Shown piece after piece: positions 8,367 through 16,499 of a stretch of DNA of 64,000 bases (position 1 is the stretch's first letter; every line of letters starts with the position of its first letter). Origin of the DNA: Pseudonocardia oroxyli (GTDB taxonomy: Bacteria > Actinomycetota > Actinomycetes > Mycobacteriales > Pseudonocardiaceae). The notes under the pieces are model-generated. The model was not told where the DNA came from and made no database searches. It saw nothing but the letters and a program-made list of their open reading frames with translations. The stretch covers positions 107,450-171,449 of the forward strand of contig NZ_FNBE01000016.1 of NCBI RefSeq assembly GCF_900102195.1, in the 5' to 3' direction. A program made the position numbers and the translations under genes.

Positions 8367-8385
8367 TGTGGTGTGTGCCACCACA
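8367..8385. promoter_or_regulatory. Inverted repeat TGTGGTG-N5-CACCACA in divergent promoter region
   Basis: A perfect 7-base inverted repeat with a 5-base spacer lies between operators B and C in the 236-base region separating the divergent SDR and ABC operons. A loose promoter (TTGTGG at 8366, TATCGT at 8389, 17-base spacing) overlaps it and would place transcription start near operator C. It may be the site of a second regulator. Half-site and spacing differ from the five TetR-type sites. Confidence 0.35.
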
Positions 8386-8405
8386 CTCTATCGTTCCCGC
8401 CGAAT

Positions 8406-8428
8406 CAAACTGAAGTCATCTCAGTTTG
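8406..8428 (+). promoter_or_regulatory. Island operator C, perfect 8-base palindrome
   Basis: CAAACTGA, seven bases, TCAGTTTG: the most symmetric of the five island sites. It lies 23 bases before the ATG of the ABC substrate-binding protein, so a bound repressor would block the start of the long plus-strand operon. Confidence 0.65.
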
Positions 8429-8450
8429 CCGTCTCTGCAAAGGAGTAGGG

Positions 8451-9647
8451 ATGACCATACGACGGAAGGGTGCGCTCGCGATCCTCGCCGCGGCGCTGAC
8501 CCTCGCGGTCGCCGCGTGCGGTGGCGGAGCGCAGTCCGCCGCGGGCGGCGACGGGTCCGGCCCGATCACGATCGGTGCGTGGATCCCGCTGTCCGGCGCG
8601 CAGGCCGCCTCCGGGGTGCCCCAGATGGAGGGGGCGAAGGCCTACTTCAGCTGGCTCAACGACAACGGCGGGATCAACGGCCGCCAGGTCAACTGGATCG
8701 TCAAGGACAACGCCTACGACCCGCAGCAGACGGTGCAGGCCGCCCGCGCACTCGTCGGGCAGGACGGGGTCGTGGCGATCGTCAACGCCAACGGCGTCGC
8801 GCCCTCCGAGGCGGCGTTCCCGTTCGTCCTCGACCAGTCGAAGATCCCGATCGTCGACCACTACGGCGGCGTCGCCACCTGGTACGACCCGCCCCGGCCC
8901 CTGCTCTTCGGGACCCAGACCCTCTACGAGGACCAGGCCGCGGCCATGGCGCAGTGGGCCGTCGAGTCCGGGGCGCGCAAGCTCGTCGTGGTGCACGACG
9001 ACCCGAAGGCGTTCGCGGACGTCGCGGCGCAGATCGGCCCGGCGGCGGCCCGTACCGACGCCGCGGCCACGACCACCGCGGTGCCCGTCAAGCTCGGGAC
9101 CACCGACTTCGCGCCGGCCGTCAGCCAGGTCAAGGCGCTGGGCGGGGACGCCGTGATGCTGATCCTCCCCGCGCCGGAGGCGGCCGCCTACCTCAAGGCG
9201 GCGCAGCTCCAGGGTGTCACCCTGCCCGCGTACGGATACGCGCCCCTGGCGTCGAACACGGTCGTGACGCTGGCCGGACCGGCGGCCGAGAACTTCCGCG
9301 CGGTGTCGCTCGTGCGGGCACCCAGCGACCCCAGCCCTGCGATGGCGCAGTTCCGCGAGGTCATGGCGAAGTACGCATCGGGTCAGCCCGCGGACTACTC
9401 CACGCTGCTGGGCTACGCGAATGCGGCGGTCTTCGCCGAGGTCGCGAAGACGATCCAGGGCCCGGTGACCGCCGAGTCGATCGCGGAGGCCTATCGCAAC
9501 GCGACGGCCGTGGAGACGGGCGTCGCCCCGACGATGTCGTTCTCCGCGGACCGGCACGTGGGCACCCGTGACGTGCAGCGGGTGACCGTCCAGGGCGGGC
9601 AGTGGACGGCCGTCGGCGACTTCGTCAGCGCCCCGGACCGGAGCTGA
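8451..9647 (+). CDS. ABC transporter substrate-binding lipoprotein, branched-chain/aromatic-acid type
   Basis: A 398-residue exported lipoprotein. The signal peptide has a basic start (MTIRRKG), a hydrophobic core and the lipobox VAAC, so it is anchored by Cys24 outside the membrane. The mature part is a Leu/Ile/Val-type periplasmic-binding fold (GPITIGAWIPLSG, then MEGAKAYFSWLN and NGRQVNWIVKDNAYDP). In actinobacterial catabolic clusters this type often binds aromatic or alicyclic acids rather than amino acids. AAAGGAG precedes the ATG. It heads an operon with a nitroreductase-like gene, LivH and a LivM-LivG-LivF fusion. Operator C covers the promoter. Confidence 0.9.
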   Translation: MTIRRKGALAILAAALTLAVAACGGGAQSAAGGDGSGPITIGAWIPLSGAQAASGVPQMEGAKAYFSWLNDNGGINGRQVNWIVKDNAYDPQQTVQAARALVGQDGVVAIVNANGVAPSEAAFPFVLDQSKIPIVDHYGGVATWYDPPRPLLFGTQTLYEDQAAAMAQWAVESGARKLVVVHDDPKAFADVAAQIGPAAARTDAAATTTAVPVKLGTTDFAPAVSQVKALGGDAVMLILPAPEAAAYLKAAQLQGVTLPAYGYAPLASNTVVTLAGPAAENFRAVSLVRAPSDPSPAMAQFREVMAKYASGQPADYSTLLGYANAAVFAEVAKTIQGPVTAESIAEAYRNATAVETGVAPTMSFSADRHVGTRDVQRVTVQGGQWTAVGDFVSAPDRS

Positions 9648-9652
9648 CGTCG

Positions 9653-10351
9653 GTGGACGCCGACGAGCTCCTGGCCACGACGAGGGCGGTGCGACGCAGA
9701 CTCGACCCGTCCCGCGAGGTCCCGATCGAGCTGGTGCGCGAGTGCGTCGAGCTCGCGTTGCAGGCCCCGGCGGGGTCCAACGTCGCCCGGACCCGGTTCG
9801 TGGTGATCCGCGACCCCGCAGTGCGCACCGCCCTGGCGGAGATCTACTCCGACATCTACACGAACTCGTACGTGGAGTCGGCGGGATACATCGGCCGGGT
9901 GGCGACGGCGGACGCCGCGTCCGCCGAGGTCCAACGGCGGACGGGGCGCTCCGCGGACGCCCTGGAGCGGGCCCTGCACGAGGTCGGCACCCTCGTCCTC
10001 GCCTGTCTGGACGGGGCCCGGCTCGACGGGGTGCCCGCCTTCGCGAGCGCGTCACTGCTCGGTGGGGTGCTGCCTGCGACGTGGAGCTTCATGCTCGCGG
10101 CTCGCGCCCGCGGACTCGGGACCTGCTGGACGACGATGCACCTCGCCCGTGAGCGTGAGGTGGCGGAGCTGCTCGGCATCCCGTTCGAGACGGTGCAACA
10201 GGTCTGTCTCACACCGCTGGCCTTCACGAGGGGCACGGACTTCCGGCCCGCCGCGCGTCCCGCGGTCGAGGAGGTCGTCCACTGGGACCGGTGGGACCCC
10301 GACCTCGCGCGCCCCCCGGCCGTCGCCGGCCTGATCACCGAGCCGGCCTGA
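9653..10351 (+). CDS. Nitroreductase-family flavoprotein
   Basis: A 232-residue protein of the FMN-dependent nitroreductase superfamily: TTRAVRRRLD near residue 10 is the usual FMN-phosphate-binding Arg/Ser segment, followed by LALQAPAGSN, and late GLGTCWTTMHL with ELLGIP. These enzymes transfer hydride from NAD(P)H to nitro groups, quinones, enones or ring systems. GTG 9653, five bases after the lipoprotein stop, starts at the homology. The position between the binding-protein gene and the permease gene is unusual for a transporter operon and suggests that the enzyme acts on the imported compound. The actual substrate is unknown. Confidence 0.85.
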   Translation: MDADELLATTRAVRRRLDPSREVPIELVRECVELALQAPAGSNVARTRFVVIRDPAVRTALAEIYSDIYTNSYVESAGYIGRVATADAASAEVQRRTGRSADALERALHEVGTLVLACLDGARLDGVPAFASASLLGGVLPATWSFMLAARARGLGTCWTTMHLAREREVAELLGIPFETVQQVCLTPLAFTRGTDFRPAARPAVEEVVHWDRWDPDLARPPAVAGLITEPA

Positions 10352-10364
10352 GAGGGGCATTCCG

Positions 10365-11234
10365 ATGGATCATCTGTTCCTCGTCGTGGTGAGTGGCATC
10401 GCCAGTGGTGCCGTGTACGGGCTGCTCGGACTGGGCCTGGTGATCATCTACCGGGCGACCGACGTCGTGAACTTCGCGCTGGCGAGCATGGCCACGCTGG
10501 CCGTGTACGTGGCGCTGACGGTGGTGAACCGCGGCCTGGGGGTGTGGGCCGGTCTGCTGGCGGCGGTGCTCGTCGCCGTCGTCGTCGGGCTGATCGTGCG
10601 TGAGGTGCTGCTCCGCCCGCTGGGCACGGGCCGCCTGTTCGCGGCGCTGGTGATGACCATGGGCGTCTCGCTGGTCGTCGAGGCGACGGTCGCCGACGTC
10701 TGGGGTACCGAGCCCCGGGCCTTCCCCCCGCTGGTGGAGGGGCGCGTGACGATCGGCTCCGCGGCGCTCGCCACCCAGGACCTCGTGGTGATCGGGGTGT
10801 CCGCCGTCGCGATGCTGGCGGTGGGCTGGTTGTTCACCCGCACCACCCTCGGCTCGGCCATGCGCGCCGCGGCGGAGTCCGCCACGACCGCGCAGATCAT
10901 CGGCGTGCCCGCGCAGAAGGTGGCGCGGATCGCCTGGGCGCTCGGGCTCGGACTCGCCGCGCTCGCGTCGGTGCTCTACGTCCCCAAGGTCGGGCTGGCG
11001 CCGATGGTGCTCTCGGCGCCGCTGTTCCGCGCCTTCGCCGGGATCTTCCTCGGCGGCCTCACGAGCATGCACGGCGCCGTGATCGGGGGCGTCACGATCG
11101 GCGTCCTCGAGAACCTGGCCGCGTCCTACGTGTCGGCCAACTTCCGCGACACGTTCGTGTTCGTGCTCACCGTGCTGATCCTGCTGTTGCGGCCGCAGGG
11201 ACTCTTCGGCACCCGCAGCTTCGAAAGGGTGTGA
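10365..11234 (+). CDS. LivH-type ABC permease
   Basis: A 289-residue membrane protein with about eight hydrophobic segments, the LivH branch of branched-chain-type permeases. Family marks are GAVYGLLGLGLVIIYRATDVVNFA near the start, ALVMTMG in the middle and the permease loop around FAGIFLGGLTSMHGAVIGG. It forms a heterodimeric channel with the LivM portion of the next protein. The stop overlaps the GTG of the fusion gene (GTGA), a sign of coupled translation of subunits needed in equal amounts. Confidence 0.92.
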   Translation: MDHLFLVVVSGIASGAVYGLLGLGLVIIYRATDVVNFALASMATLAVYVALTVVNRGLGVWAGLLAAVLVAVVVGLIVREVLLRPLGTGRLFAALVMTMGVSLVVEATVADVWGTEPRAFPPLVEGRVTIGSAALATQDLVVIGVSAVAMLAVGWLFTRTTLGSAMRAAAESATTAQIIGVPAQKVARIAWALGLGLAALASVLYVPKVGLAPMVLSAPLFRAFAGIFLGGLTSMHGAVIGGVTIGVLENLAASYVSANFRDTFVFVLTVLILLLRPQGLFGTRSFERV

Positions 11235-13723
11235 ACGCCGTGCTGTGGTCGTGGCGGCTCGCGGTGCGGGCGCTGCTCGCTCCGCTGGCCGCGGTCCTGC
11301 TCGTGGTGGCCATCGAGGGGGGTGCGCTGCCCGCCTACCAGGCCTACTCGGTCGCGTTGGCCGCAACCTACACCGTCCTGGTGCTCAGCGTCGGCCTGCT
11401 CGCGGGCTGGGCGGGGATCTGGTCGGTCGGGCACCCGGCCCTGTTCGCCATCGGGGCCTACACCGTGGCCTTCGGGTCGTCGCACGGCTGGGCGCTGGAG
11501 CCGACCGTCCTGGTCGCCATGGTGCTCGCGGGCGGTTGTGGTGCGTTCCTCGGCTTCGCGGGCGCCCGGTTCTCCGTGCTCTACATCGCCCTGCTCACGC
11601 TGGCGTTCAGTCTCGTCGCGCTCGAGGTGATCAACCGCTGGGTCGACGTCACCGGCGGGGACCAGGGCGCAGCCGTCGGCGAGCTGCCCAGCCTCTTCGG
11701 GGGCACGCTGGCCGGCGGCGGCGCCGACGCCGTCGTCGCGGCGATCCTGACCGCGGGCGTCGTCGTCGGGATCGCGGTGCTCGCCCGGTCGACGAGCCTG
11801 CGGATGCGCATGGTCGCGGCGAAGTCGCACCCGGTCGTGGCCCGCTCGGTGGGCGTGGCCCCGGAGGCCCAGAGCGCCTTGGCGTTCGGGGTCAGCGGGG
11901 CCGCGACCGGGCTGGCGGGCGTGCTGCTCGGGCTGATCACCGGGTTCGTCAGCCCCGAGACGTTCTCCCTGACGCTGGGCATCAACAGCGTCGCGGCCGC
12001 GGTGCTCGGCGGGGTCGGGGCCGTCGCGGGCGGTGTGTTCGGCGGGGTGTTCCTCGCCTTCGCACCCACCCTCGCGGGCCTGCTCGGCATCGACCAGCTC
12101 ATCCTCCAGGGAGCGCTGCTGATCCTCACCCTGCTGCTGCTCCCCACCGGGGTCGTCCCGTCGCTCGGCGCCCTGCTGCGGACGCTCGTCCGCCGCATCC
12201 GGCCCCCGTCCGAGGCGGTCCCGGAGCCGCCCCCGGCCACGGCGGACCCGCCTGCGGTCGGCAGTCACACCGCCGAGCTCGAGGTCCGCGACCTCGGGGT
12301 CGCCTTCGGCGGCCTGCAGGCCCTGGACGGGGTGTCGCTGACGGTGCGACCCGGTGAGGTCGTGGCGATCATCGGCCCCAACGGCGCGGGCAAGACCACC
12401 CTGGTCAACGCCCTGTGCGGCCTGCTCTCGGGCGGTCGGACGACCGGCTCGGCCACGTTCGCGGGCGCCGACCTGTTCCGGGTCCGCGCGACCCGACGGC
12501 GCAGGCTCGGGATCGGCCGCACGTTCCAGCACGCGGAGGTCTTCGGCGAGCTGACCGTGGCCGAGAACCTGCTGTGCACCAGCCGGTGGGTCACCGCCGA
12601 CCGGCGTCGCGCGGTCGAGGCGCTCCTGGCGCAGGTGGGGCTCGCGGGTCTCGGTGACCGCCATCCCGACCAGCTGCCGTTCGGGCCGCAGAAGCGGCTC
12701 GACCTCGCCCGCGCGCGGGCCGAGAACGCCCGGCTGCTGATCATGGACGAGCCCTTCGGCGGCCTCGACTCCGCCGAGCGGGGGCTGCTGGCCGCGCAGA
12801 TCGGACGGGTGCGCGCGGCAGGCACCTCGGTGGTCATCATCGACCACGTCCTCGAGGACCTGTTCGCGGTCGCCGACCGGGTCGTCGCCTTCGACTTCGG
12901 CCGCCCGATCGGCGAGGGCACCCCCGACCAGGTCATGGCCGACGAGCAGGTGCGCCGGTCCTACCTGGGGGTGACGACGGCGGAGCGTCTGCGTCCGCTC
13001 GTCCGTGCGGGAGCCGAACCGGTCCTGAGCCTGACGGGCGTGACCCACCGCTACGGCGGGGTCACGGCCCTCGACGGCATCGACCTGGTGGTGCGCGGCG
13101 GGGCGGTCCTCGCCGTCGTCGGGGCGAACGGGGCGGGGAAGAGCACCCTGGGCCAGATCCTGCACGGGTCGCTCACCCCGACCGCGGGGGAACGCACCGT
13201 GCCGGAACCGGTGCGGAGCAGCCTGGTCCCGGAGGGCCGGGCGCTGTTCCGGAGCCTGTCGGTCCGCGAGAACCTGGAGGTCGCGGGCTACGCGGCCGGG
13301 GTCAAGGGCCGCGAGCTCCGCAGCCGGATCGACGACGCGGCCGAGTGGCTGCCCGAACGCGTGCGAACGCGGTTGGGGCTGCCCGCCGCCGCGCTGTCCG
13401 GAGGGGAGCAGCAGCTGCTGGCCGTGGCGCGGGCGTTGATCGCCGACCCGCGGCTGGTGGTGGTGGACGAACCCGCGCTCGGCCTGGCTCCCGCGCTGGT
13501 GGACGAGGTCTACGGCCGCATCGCCGGGCTGGCCGAGGACGGCGTGACCGTCGTCGTGCTGGAGCAGCTGCTCACCCGCGCGCTCACGGTCGCCCACGAG
13601 GTCGTCGTCCTGCACGAGGGCGTGATCGGCGCGACCGGCTCGCCCGAGGACCCGAGCTTCGCCGTGCGGGCCGAACGGGCCTACTTCGGCGCGAGTTCCA
13701 CGGAGCACCCGGTTCGGCCTTGA
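11231..13723 (+). CDS. LivM permease fused to LivG-like and LivF-like ATPases
   Basis: An 830-residue single polypeptide combining three normally separate subunits. Residues 1 to about 320 are a LivM permease (GLLAGWAGIWSVGHPALFAIGAY, later FVSPETFSLTLGIN and LGGVGAVAGGVFGG). Residues about 345-590 are the first ATPase with Walker A GPNGAGKTT, an atypical signature LPFGPQKR and Walker B LLIMDEP. Residues about 600-830 are the second ATPase with GANGAGKST, a normal LSGGEQQ and LVVVDEPALGLAP. The two ATPase halves would give one canonical heterodimeric nucleotide-binding pair. Permease-LivG fusions are known in actinobacteria; the triple fusion is less common. No frameshift or stop interrupts the frame. 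Confidence 0.93.
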   Translation: MNAVLWSWRLAVRALLAPLAAVLLVVAIEGGALPAYQAYSVALAATYTVLVLSVGLLAGWAGIWSVGHPALFAIGAYTVAFGSSHGWALEPTVLVAMVLAGGCGAFLGFAGARFSVLYIALLTLAFSLVALEVINRWVDVTGGDQGAAVGELPSLFGGTLAGGGADAVVAAILTAGVVVGIAVLARSTSLRMRMVAAKSHPVVARSVGVAPEAQSALAFGVSGAATGLAGVLLGLITGFVSPETFSLTLGINSVAAAVLGGVGAVAGGVFGGVFLAFAPTLAGLLGIDQLILQGALLILTLLLLPTGVVPSLGALLRTLVRRIRPPSEAVPEPPPATADPPAVGSHTAELEVRDLGVAFGGLQALDGVSLTVRPGEVVAIIGPNGAGKTTLVNALCGLLSGGRTTGSATFAGADLFRVRATRRRRLGIGRTFQHAEVFGELTVAENLLCTSRWVTADRRRAVEALLAQVGLAGLGDRHPDQLPFGPQKRLDLARARAENARLLIMDEPFGGLDSAERGLLAAQIGRVRAAGTSVVIIDHVLEDLFAVADRVVAFDFGRPIGEGTPDQVMADEQVRRSYLGVTTAERLRPLVRAGAEPVLSLTGVTHRYGGVTALDGIDLVVRGGAVLAVVGANGAGKSTLGQILHGSLTPTAGERTVPEPVRSSLVPEGRALFRSLSVRENLEVAGYAAGVKGRELRSRIDDAAEWLPERVRTRLGLPAAALSGGEQQLLAVARALIADPRLVVVDEPALGLAPALVDEVYGRIAGLAEDGVTVVVLEQLLTRALTVAHEVVVLHEGVIGATGSPEDPSFAVRAERAYFGASSTEHPVRP

Positions 13724-13746
13724 CATCGGTGCCACCGGGACCGAGT

Positions 13747-13766
13747 ATCTGAGATGAATTCAGTTC
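13747..13766 (+). promoter_or_regulatory. Island operator D (TGA-N7-TCAGTTC)
   Basis: ATCTGA, seven bases, TCAGTTC, ending 14 bases before the crotonase ATG. It indicates a second promoter within the plus-strand island, separating the transport genes from the beta-oxidation-like genes. An upstream in-frame ATG at 13754 lies inside the site and is not taken as the start. Confidence 0.6.
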
Positions 13767-13780
13767 AAGTTGGAGGACCA

Positions 13781-14569
13781 ATGGCAGTCGAAGACGACAT
13801 CCAGCTCGAGCGCGACGGTCACGTCGCCCGGATCTGGTTCAACCGGCCGCACAAGCGCAACTGCATCACGGTGCCGATGCTGCACAAGCTCGACGAGTAC
13901 ATCACCGAGATCGAGGCCGACCCGGAGCTGCGGGTCGTGGTGGTGCGGGGGCGCGGGAACACCTTCTCCTCGGGCTTCGACCTGGACAGCCTGCAGGCGG
14001 ACTTCATCGGGTCCAGCACCGCGATGGACGTCGCCGTCGTCTCGGCGAAGGTCTGCGACCGCTTCTACAACATGAGCAAGCCGTCGGTGGCGGTGCTCGA
14101 GGGGTACGTCACCGCGGGCGGCTTCGAGGTCATGATCTCGTGCGACTTCGCGATCGCGGACGACAGCGCCCAGATCGGGGACTTCCACATCCGCCGCGCG
14201 CTGTTCGGCGGCGCGGGCCCGATCTACCGCCTGCCGCGCATGATCGGCATCCGCAAGACCAAGGAGCTGATGCTGACCGGCAAGCTGCTCTCCGGTGCGC
14301 AGGCGGCCGACTTCGACCTGATCAACCTCAGCGCACCCGCCGCCGAGCTCGACGCGACGGTGGAGGAGTTCATCAGCCACCTGACCGACAAGAGCCCGTT
14401 CCAGATGAAGCTGACCAAGATGGCGGTCGACCGCGGGCTCGACGCGGACATCGCCTCGCTGATGGTCCTGGAGCACCTGGCGGTCGGGGTCACCCTCAAC
14501 TCGGACGACGCCGCCGAGGGGGTCGCGGCCTTCCTGGAGAAGCGCGACCCGAAGTGGACGGGTCGCTGA
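13781..14569 (+). CDS. Enoyl-CoA hydratase/isomerase-family protein with altered active site
   Basis: A 262-residue crotonase-fold protein. CoA-binding and oxyanion-hole segments are present (NTFSSGFDL; GYVTAGGFEVMISCD). In a manual alignment to rat enoyl-CoA hydratase, the first catalytic Glu (PEI motif) falls on FHI, i.e. a His, whereas the second Glu is kept in TKELMLTG. Simple hydration of a trans-2-enoyl-CoA is therefore doubtful; isomerase, ring-opening hydrolase or decarboxylase roles are possible. TTGGAGG precedes the ATG. It opens the second unit of the island, followed by a kinase-like protein and alternating SDR/ACAD genes. Confidence 0.85.
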   Translation: MAVEDDIQLERDGHVARIWFNRPHKRNCITVPMLHKLDEYITEIEADPELRVVVVRGRGNTFSSGFDLDSLQADFIGSSTAMDVAVVSAKVCDRFYNMSKPSVAVLEGYVTAGGFEVMISCDFAIADDSAQIGDFHIRRALFGGAGPIYRLPRMIGIRKTKELMLTGKLLSGAQAADFDLINLSAPAAELDATVEEFISHLTDKSPFQMKLTKMAVDRGLDADIASLMVLEHLAVGVTLNSDDAAEGVAAFLEKRDPKWTGR

Positions 14570-14584
14570 CCCTGCCCATCACCG

Positions 14585-14616
14585 GGGTCGGGGATCCGGA
14601 CACGGACCCCCGACCC
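14585..14616 (+). other. Intra-operon hairpin after crotonase gene
   Basis: GGGTCGGGG and CCCCGACCC form a perfect 9-base stem with a 14-base loop, in the 86-base gap between the crotonase and phosphotransferase genes. There is no T-run after it. It could slow transcription or protect the 3' end of the crotonase mRNA. Confidence 0.4.
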
Positions 14617-14655
14617 GCCGTGGGCGCATCCGGCTCGAGTCGCTGAAGGAGTGAC

Positions 14656-15687
14656 ATGACCAGGTCGACGTCGACCACCGAGGCCGTGCAGGACGCCGAT
14701 CCCGCGCTCGCGGCGCGCGTCCGCACCGCGCTCGCGGTGCCGGACGCGGGACCGCTGACCGTCCTCGAGGGCGGTCGGTCGGGGCTCACGTACGCGCTGC
14801 GGTCGGCCTCGGACGGGGTCGTGGTGAAGGCGGTGCCGCCGGGTCGCCGGGCCGTCGGACGCAACGACGTCCTCCACCAGGCCACCGCGCTCGCGGCGCT
14901 CGCCGGTCGCGGTGTCCCGCTGCCGGGGGTGCGGGCCCGCGACGAGGCCGAGCCCGCATGGTTCGCGATGGACCTGGTGGCCGGAGAGGCCGTGGAGCCG
15001 GTGCTCGACGTCTCGGCGCCGATCACCGCCGAGCTGGCCCGGACCCGGATGCTGGCCGCGGCGCGCGTGCTCGGTGCCCTGCACGCGGTGTCGCTCGACG
15101 ACCTGGCCCGGGCGGTCTCCGGGACCGGGGCCGAGCTGCCCGCGGTGGCGGCACCGACCGAGGAGCTGGAGCGCTGGTCCCGCACGATGCAGGCGGTCCC
15201 GGACGACCTCCGGCCCGGGTCGGCGGAGCTGCTCGCCCGGCTCGCCGCGGAGGTCCCTGCCGCCGTGGCCCCCACCGTGGTCCACGGTGACTTCCGGCTG
15301 GGCAACCTGCTGTTCGTGGGCGAGGCCCCGTCCGCACTGGTCGACTGGGAGATCTGGGGACTCGGCGACCCGCGCGTGGACCTGGCCTGGTTCGGGGTGT
15401 TCACCGACGGTGCGCTGTTCCCCGGTTCCGGGCGGGTCGTCCCCGGCCTGCCGACCGAGGACGAGCTCGGCGCCGAGTACCGCGCCGCCCGCGGCACGGA
15501 CGGGGGCACGCGGCAGGACGAGGTGTGGTTCCGGGCGTTCGGCCGGATGAAGATGGCCGCGATCATGGGACACAACCTGGTGCGCCACCGCACCGGGAAG
15601 CACCACGACCCGGTGCAGGAGACCCTGCCCCCGGCGATCGCGGCGATGATCCGGGACGCGAGCAGGCTGCTGGGGGAGGGCCAGTGA
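14656..15687 (+). CDS. APH/ACAD10-like phosphotransferase
   Basis: A 343-residue kinase-fold protein of the aminoglycoside phosphotransferase superfamily, in the branch associated with acyl-CoA dehydrogenases (ACAD10/FadE36 neighbourhoods). Key motifs are LEGGRSGLTYAL (nucleotide loop), VVKAVP (Lys), VVHGDFRLGNLLF (Brenner motif with catalytic Asp) and ALVDWEIWGLGDPRVDLAW (metal-binding Asp). In such catabolic contexts the likely substrate is a 4-hydroxyacyl-CoA, whose phosphorylation aids elimination. This role is inferred from ACAD10/ACAD11 knowledge and from three ACAD genes nearby. It is coupled to the next SDR by GTGA overlap. Antibiotic resistance is unlikely. Confidence 0.85.
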   Translation: MTRSTSTTEAVQDADPALAARVRTALAVPDAGPLTVLEGGRSGLTYALRSASDGVVVKAVPPGRRAVGRNDVLHQATALAALAGRGVPLPGVRARDEAEPAWFAMDLVAGEAVEPVLDVSAPITAELARTRMLAAARVLGALHAVSLDDLARAVSGTGAELPAVAAPTEELERWSRTMQAVPDDLRPGSAELLARLAAEVPAAVAPTVVHGDFRLGNLLFVGEAPSALVDWEIWGLGDPRVDLAWFGVFTDGALFPGSGRVVPGLPTEDELGAEYRAARGTDGGTRQDEVWFRAFGRMKMAAIMGHNLVRHRTGKHHDPVQETLPPAIAAMIRDASRLLGEGQ

Positions 15688-16499
15688 GCGAGCCGACAGC
15701 ACAGCGCGAGCGTGCGAGCGAATCGACGACACGGCGCGTCCGGACGCCCGCCGAGATCTTCGACCTGACCGGACGGACCGCTCTCGTCACGGGGGCCTCG
15801 TCCGGCCTGGGGGCGCGGTTCGCGCAGACCCTCGCCGCGGCGGGGGCCACCGTGTGGGCCGCCGCGCGGCGCAAGGAGCGGCTCGAGGCCCTGGCCGCGG
15901 GCGAGCCCCGCATTCGCCCGGTGGCCGGGGATGTCTCGTCCGAGGCCGACCGCGTGGCGCTCATGGAGCGGATCGTCGCGGAGACCGGCCCGCTGGACGT
16001 CCTGGTGAACAACGCGGGCGTCGGCAGCGGCGCCAAGCCGCTGCACGAGGAGTCGGCCGCGTTCGCCCAGGTGCTCGAGACCAACCTGACCGGTCCCTTC
16101 CACCTGGCGCAGCTGGCCGCGCGGGCCGCGGACGGTCGGGAGCTGTCGATCGTCAACGTCAGCTCCATCGTCGGCGTCGTCGCCACGGCACCGCGGGGCG
16201 GTGCGAGCTATGCGGCGGGCAAGGCCGGCCTCATCGGCCTGACCCGCCAGCTCGCCGGGCACTGGGGCACTCGCGGGGTGCGGGCGAACGCGTTGGCCCC
16301 GGGCTGGTTCCGCACCGAGATGAACGACGCGATGTTCGACGACCCCGCCTCGGTGAAGTGGATCGAGCGCAACACCATGGTCCGCCGGGCGGGCACGCCT
16401 GCCGAGCTGGACGGGGCGCTGCTGTTCCTCGCGTCGTCCGCCTCGACGTACTGCACCGGCCAGGTCCTCGCGATCGACGGCGGGTGGACGGCGCGATGA
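15684..16499 (+). CDS. SDR-family oxidoreductase
   Basis: A 271-residue short-chain dehydrogenase with an N-terminal extension of about 28 residues before the Rossmann fold. Motifs: TGASSGLGA, AARRKERL (basic end of strand 2, suggesting NADP+), NNAGVGSG, NVSSIVGV, YAAGK and the usual LAIDGGWTAR ending. It starts with a GTG overlapping the previous stop and itself overlaps the following ACAD start (ATGA). It probably dehydrogenates a hydroxyacyl-CoA intermediate of the pathway encoded here. Confidence 0.9.
   Translation: MSEPTAQRERASESTTRRVRTPAEIFDLTGRTALVTGASSGLGARFAQTLAAAGATVWAAARRKERLEALAAGEPRIRPVAGDVSSEADRVALMERIVAETGPLDVLVNNAGVGSGAKPLHEESAAFAQVLETNLTGPFHLAQLAARAADGRELSIVNVSSIVGVVATAPRGGASYAAGKAGLIGLTRQLAGHWGTRGVRANALAPGWFRTEMNDAMFDDPASVKWIERNTMVRRAGTPAELDGALLFLASSASTYCTGQVLAIDGGWTAR

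Noticed and set aside
11126..13735. An 869-codon minus-strand frame opposite the LivM-ATPase fusion
   Set aside because: Low-complexity composition, no motifs, no ribosome binding site; the plus-strand protein explains the region fully.
14656..15687. Aminoglycoside resistance gene
   Set aside because: The kinase fold is present, but the context of acyl-CoA dehydrogenases and SDRs matches the ACAD10-like metabolic branch.
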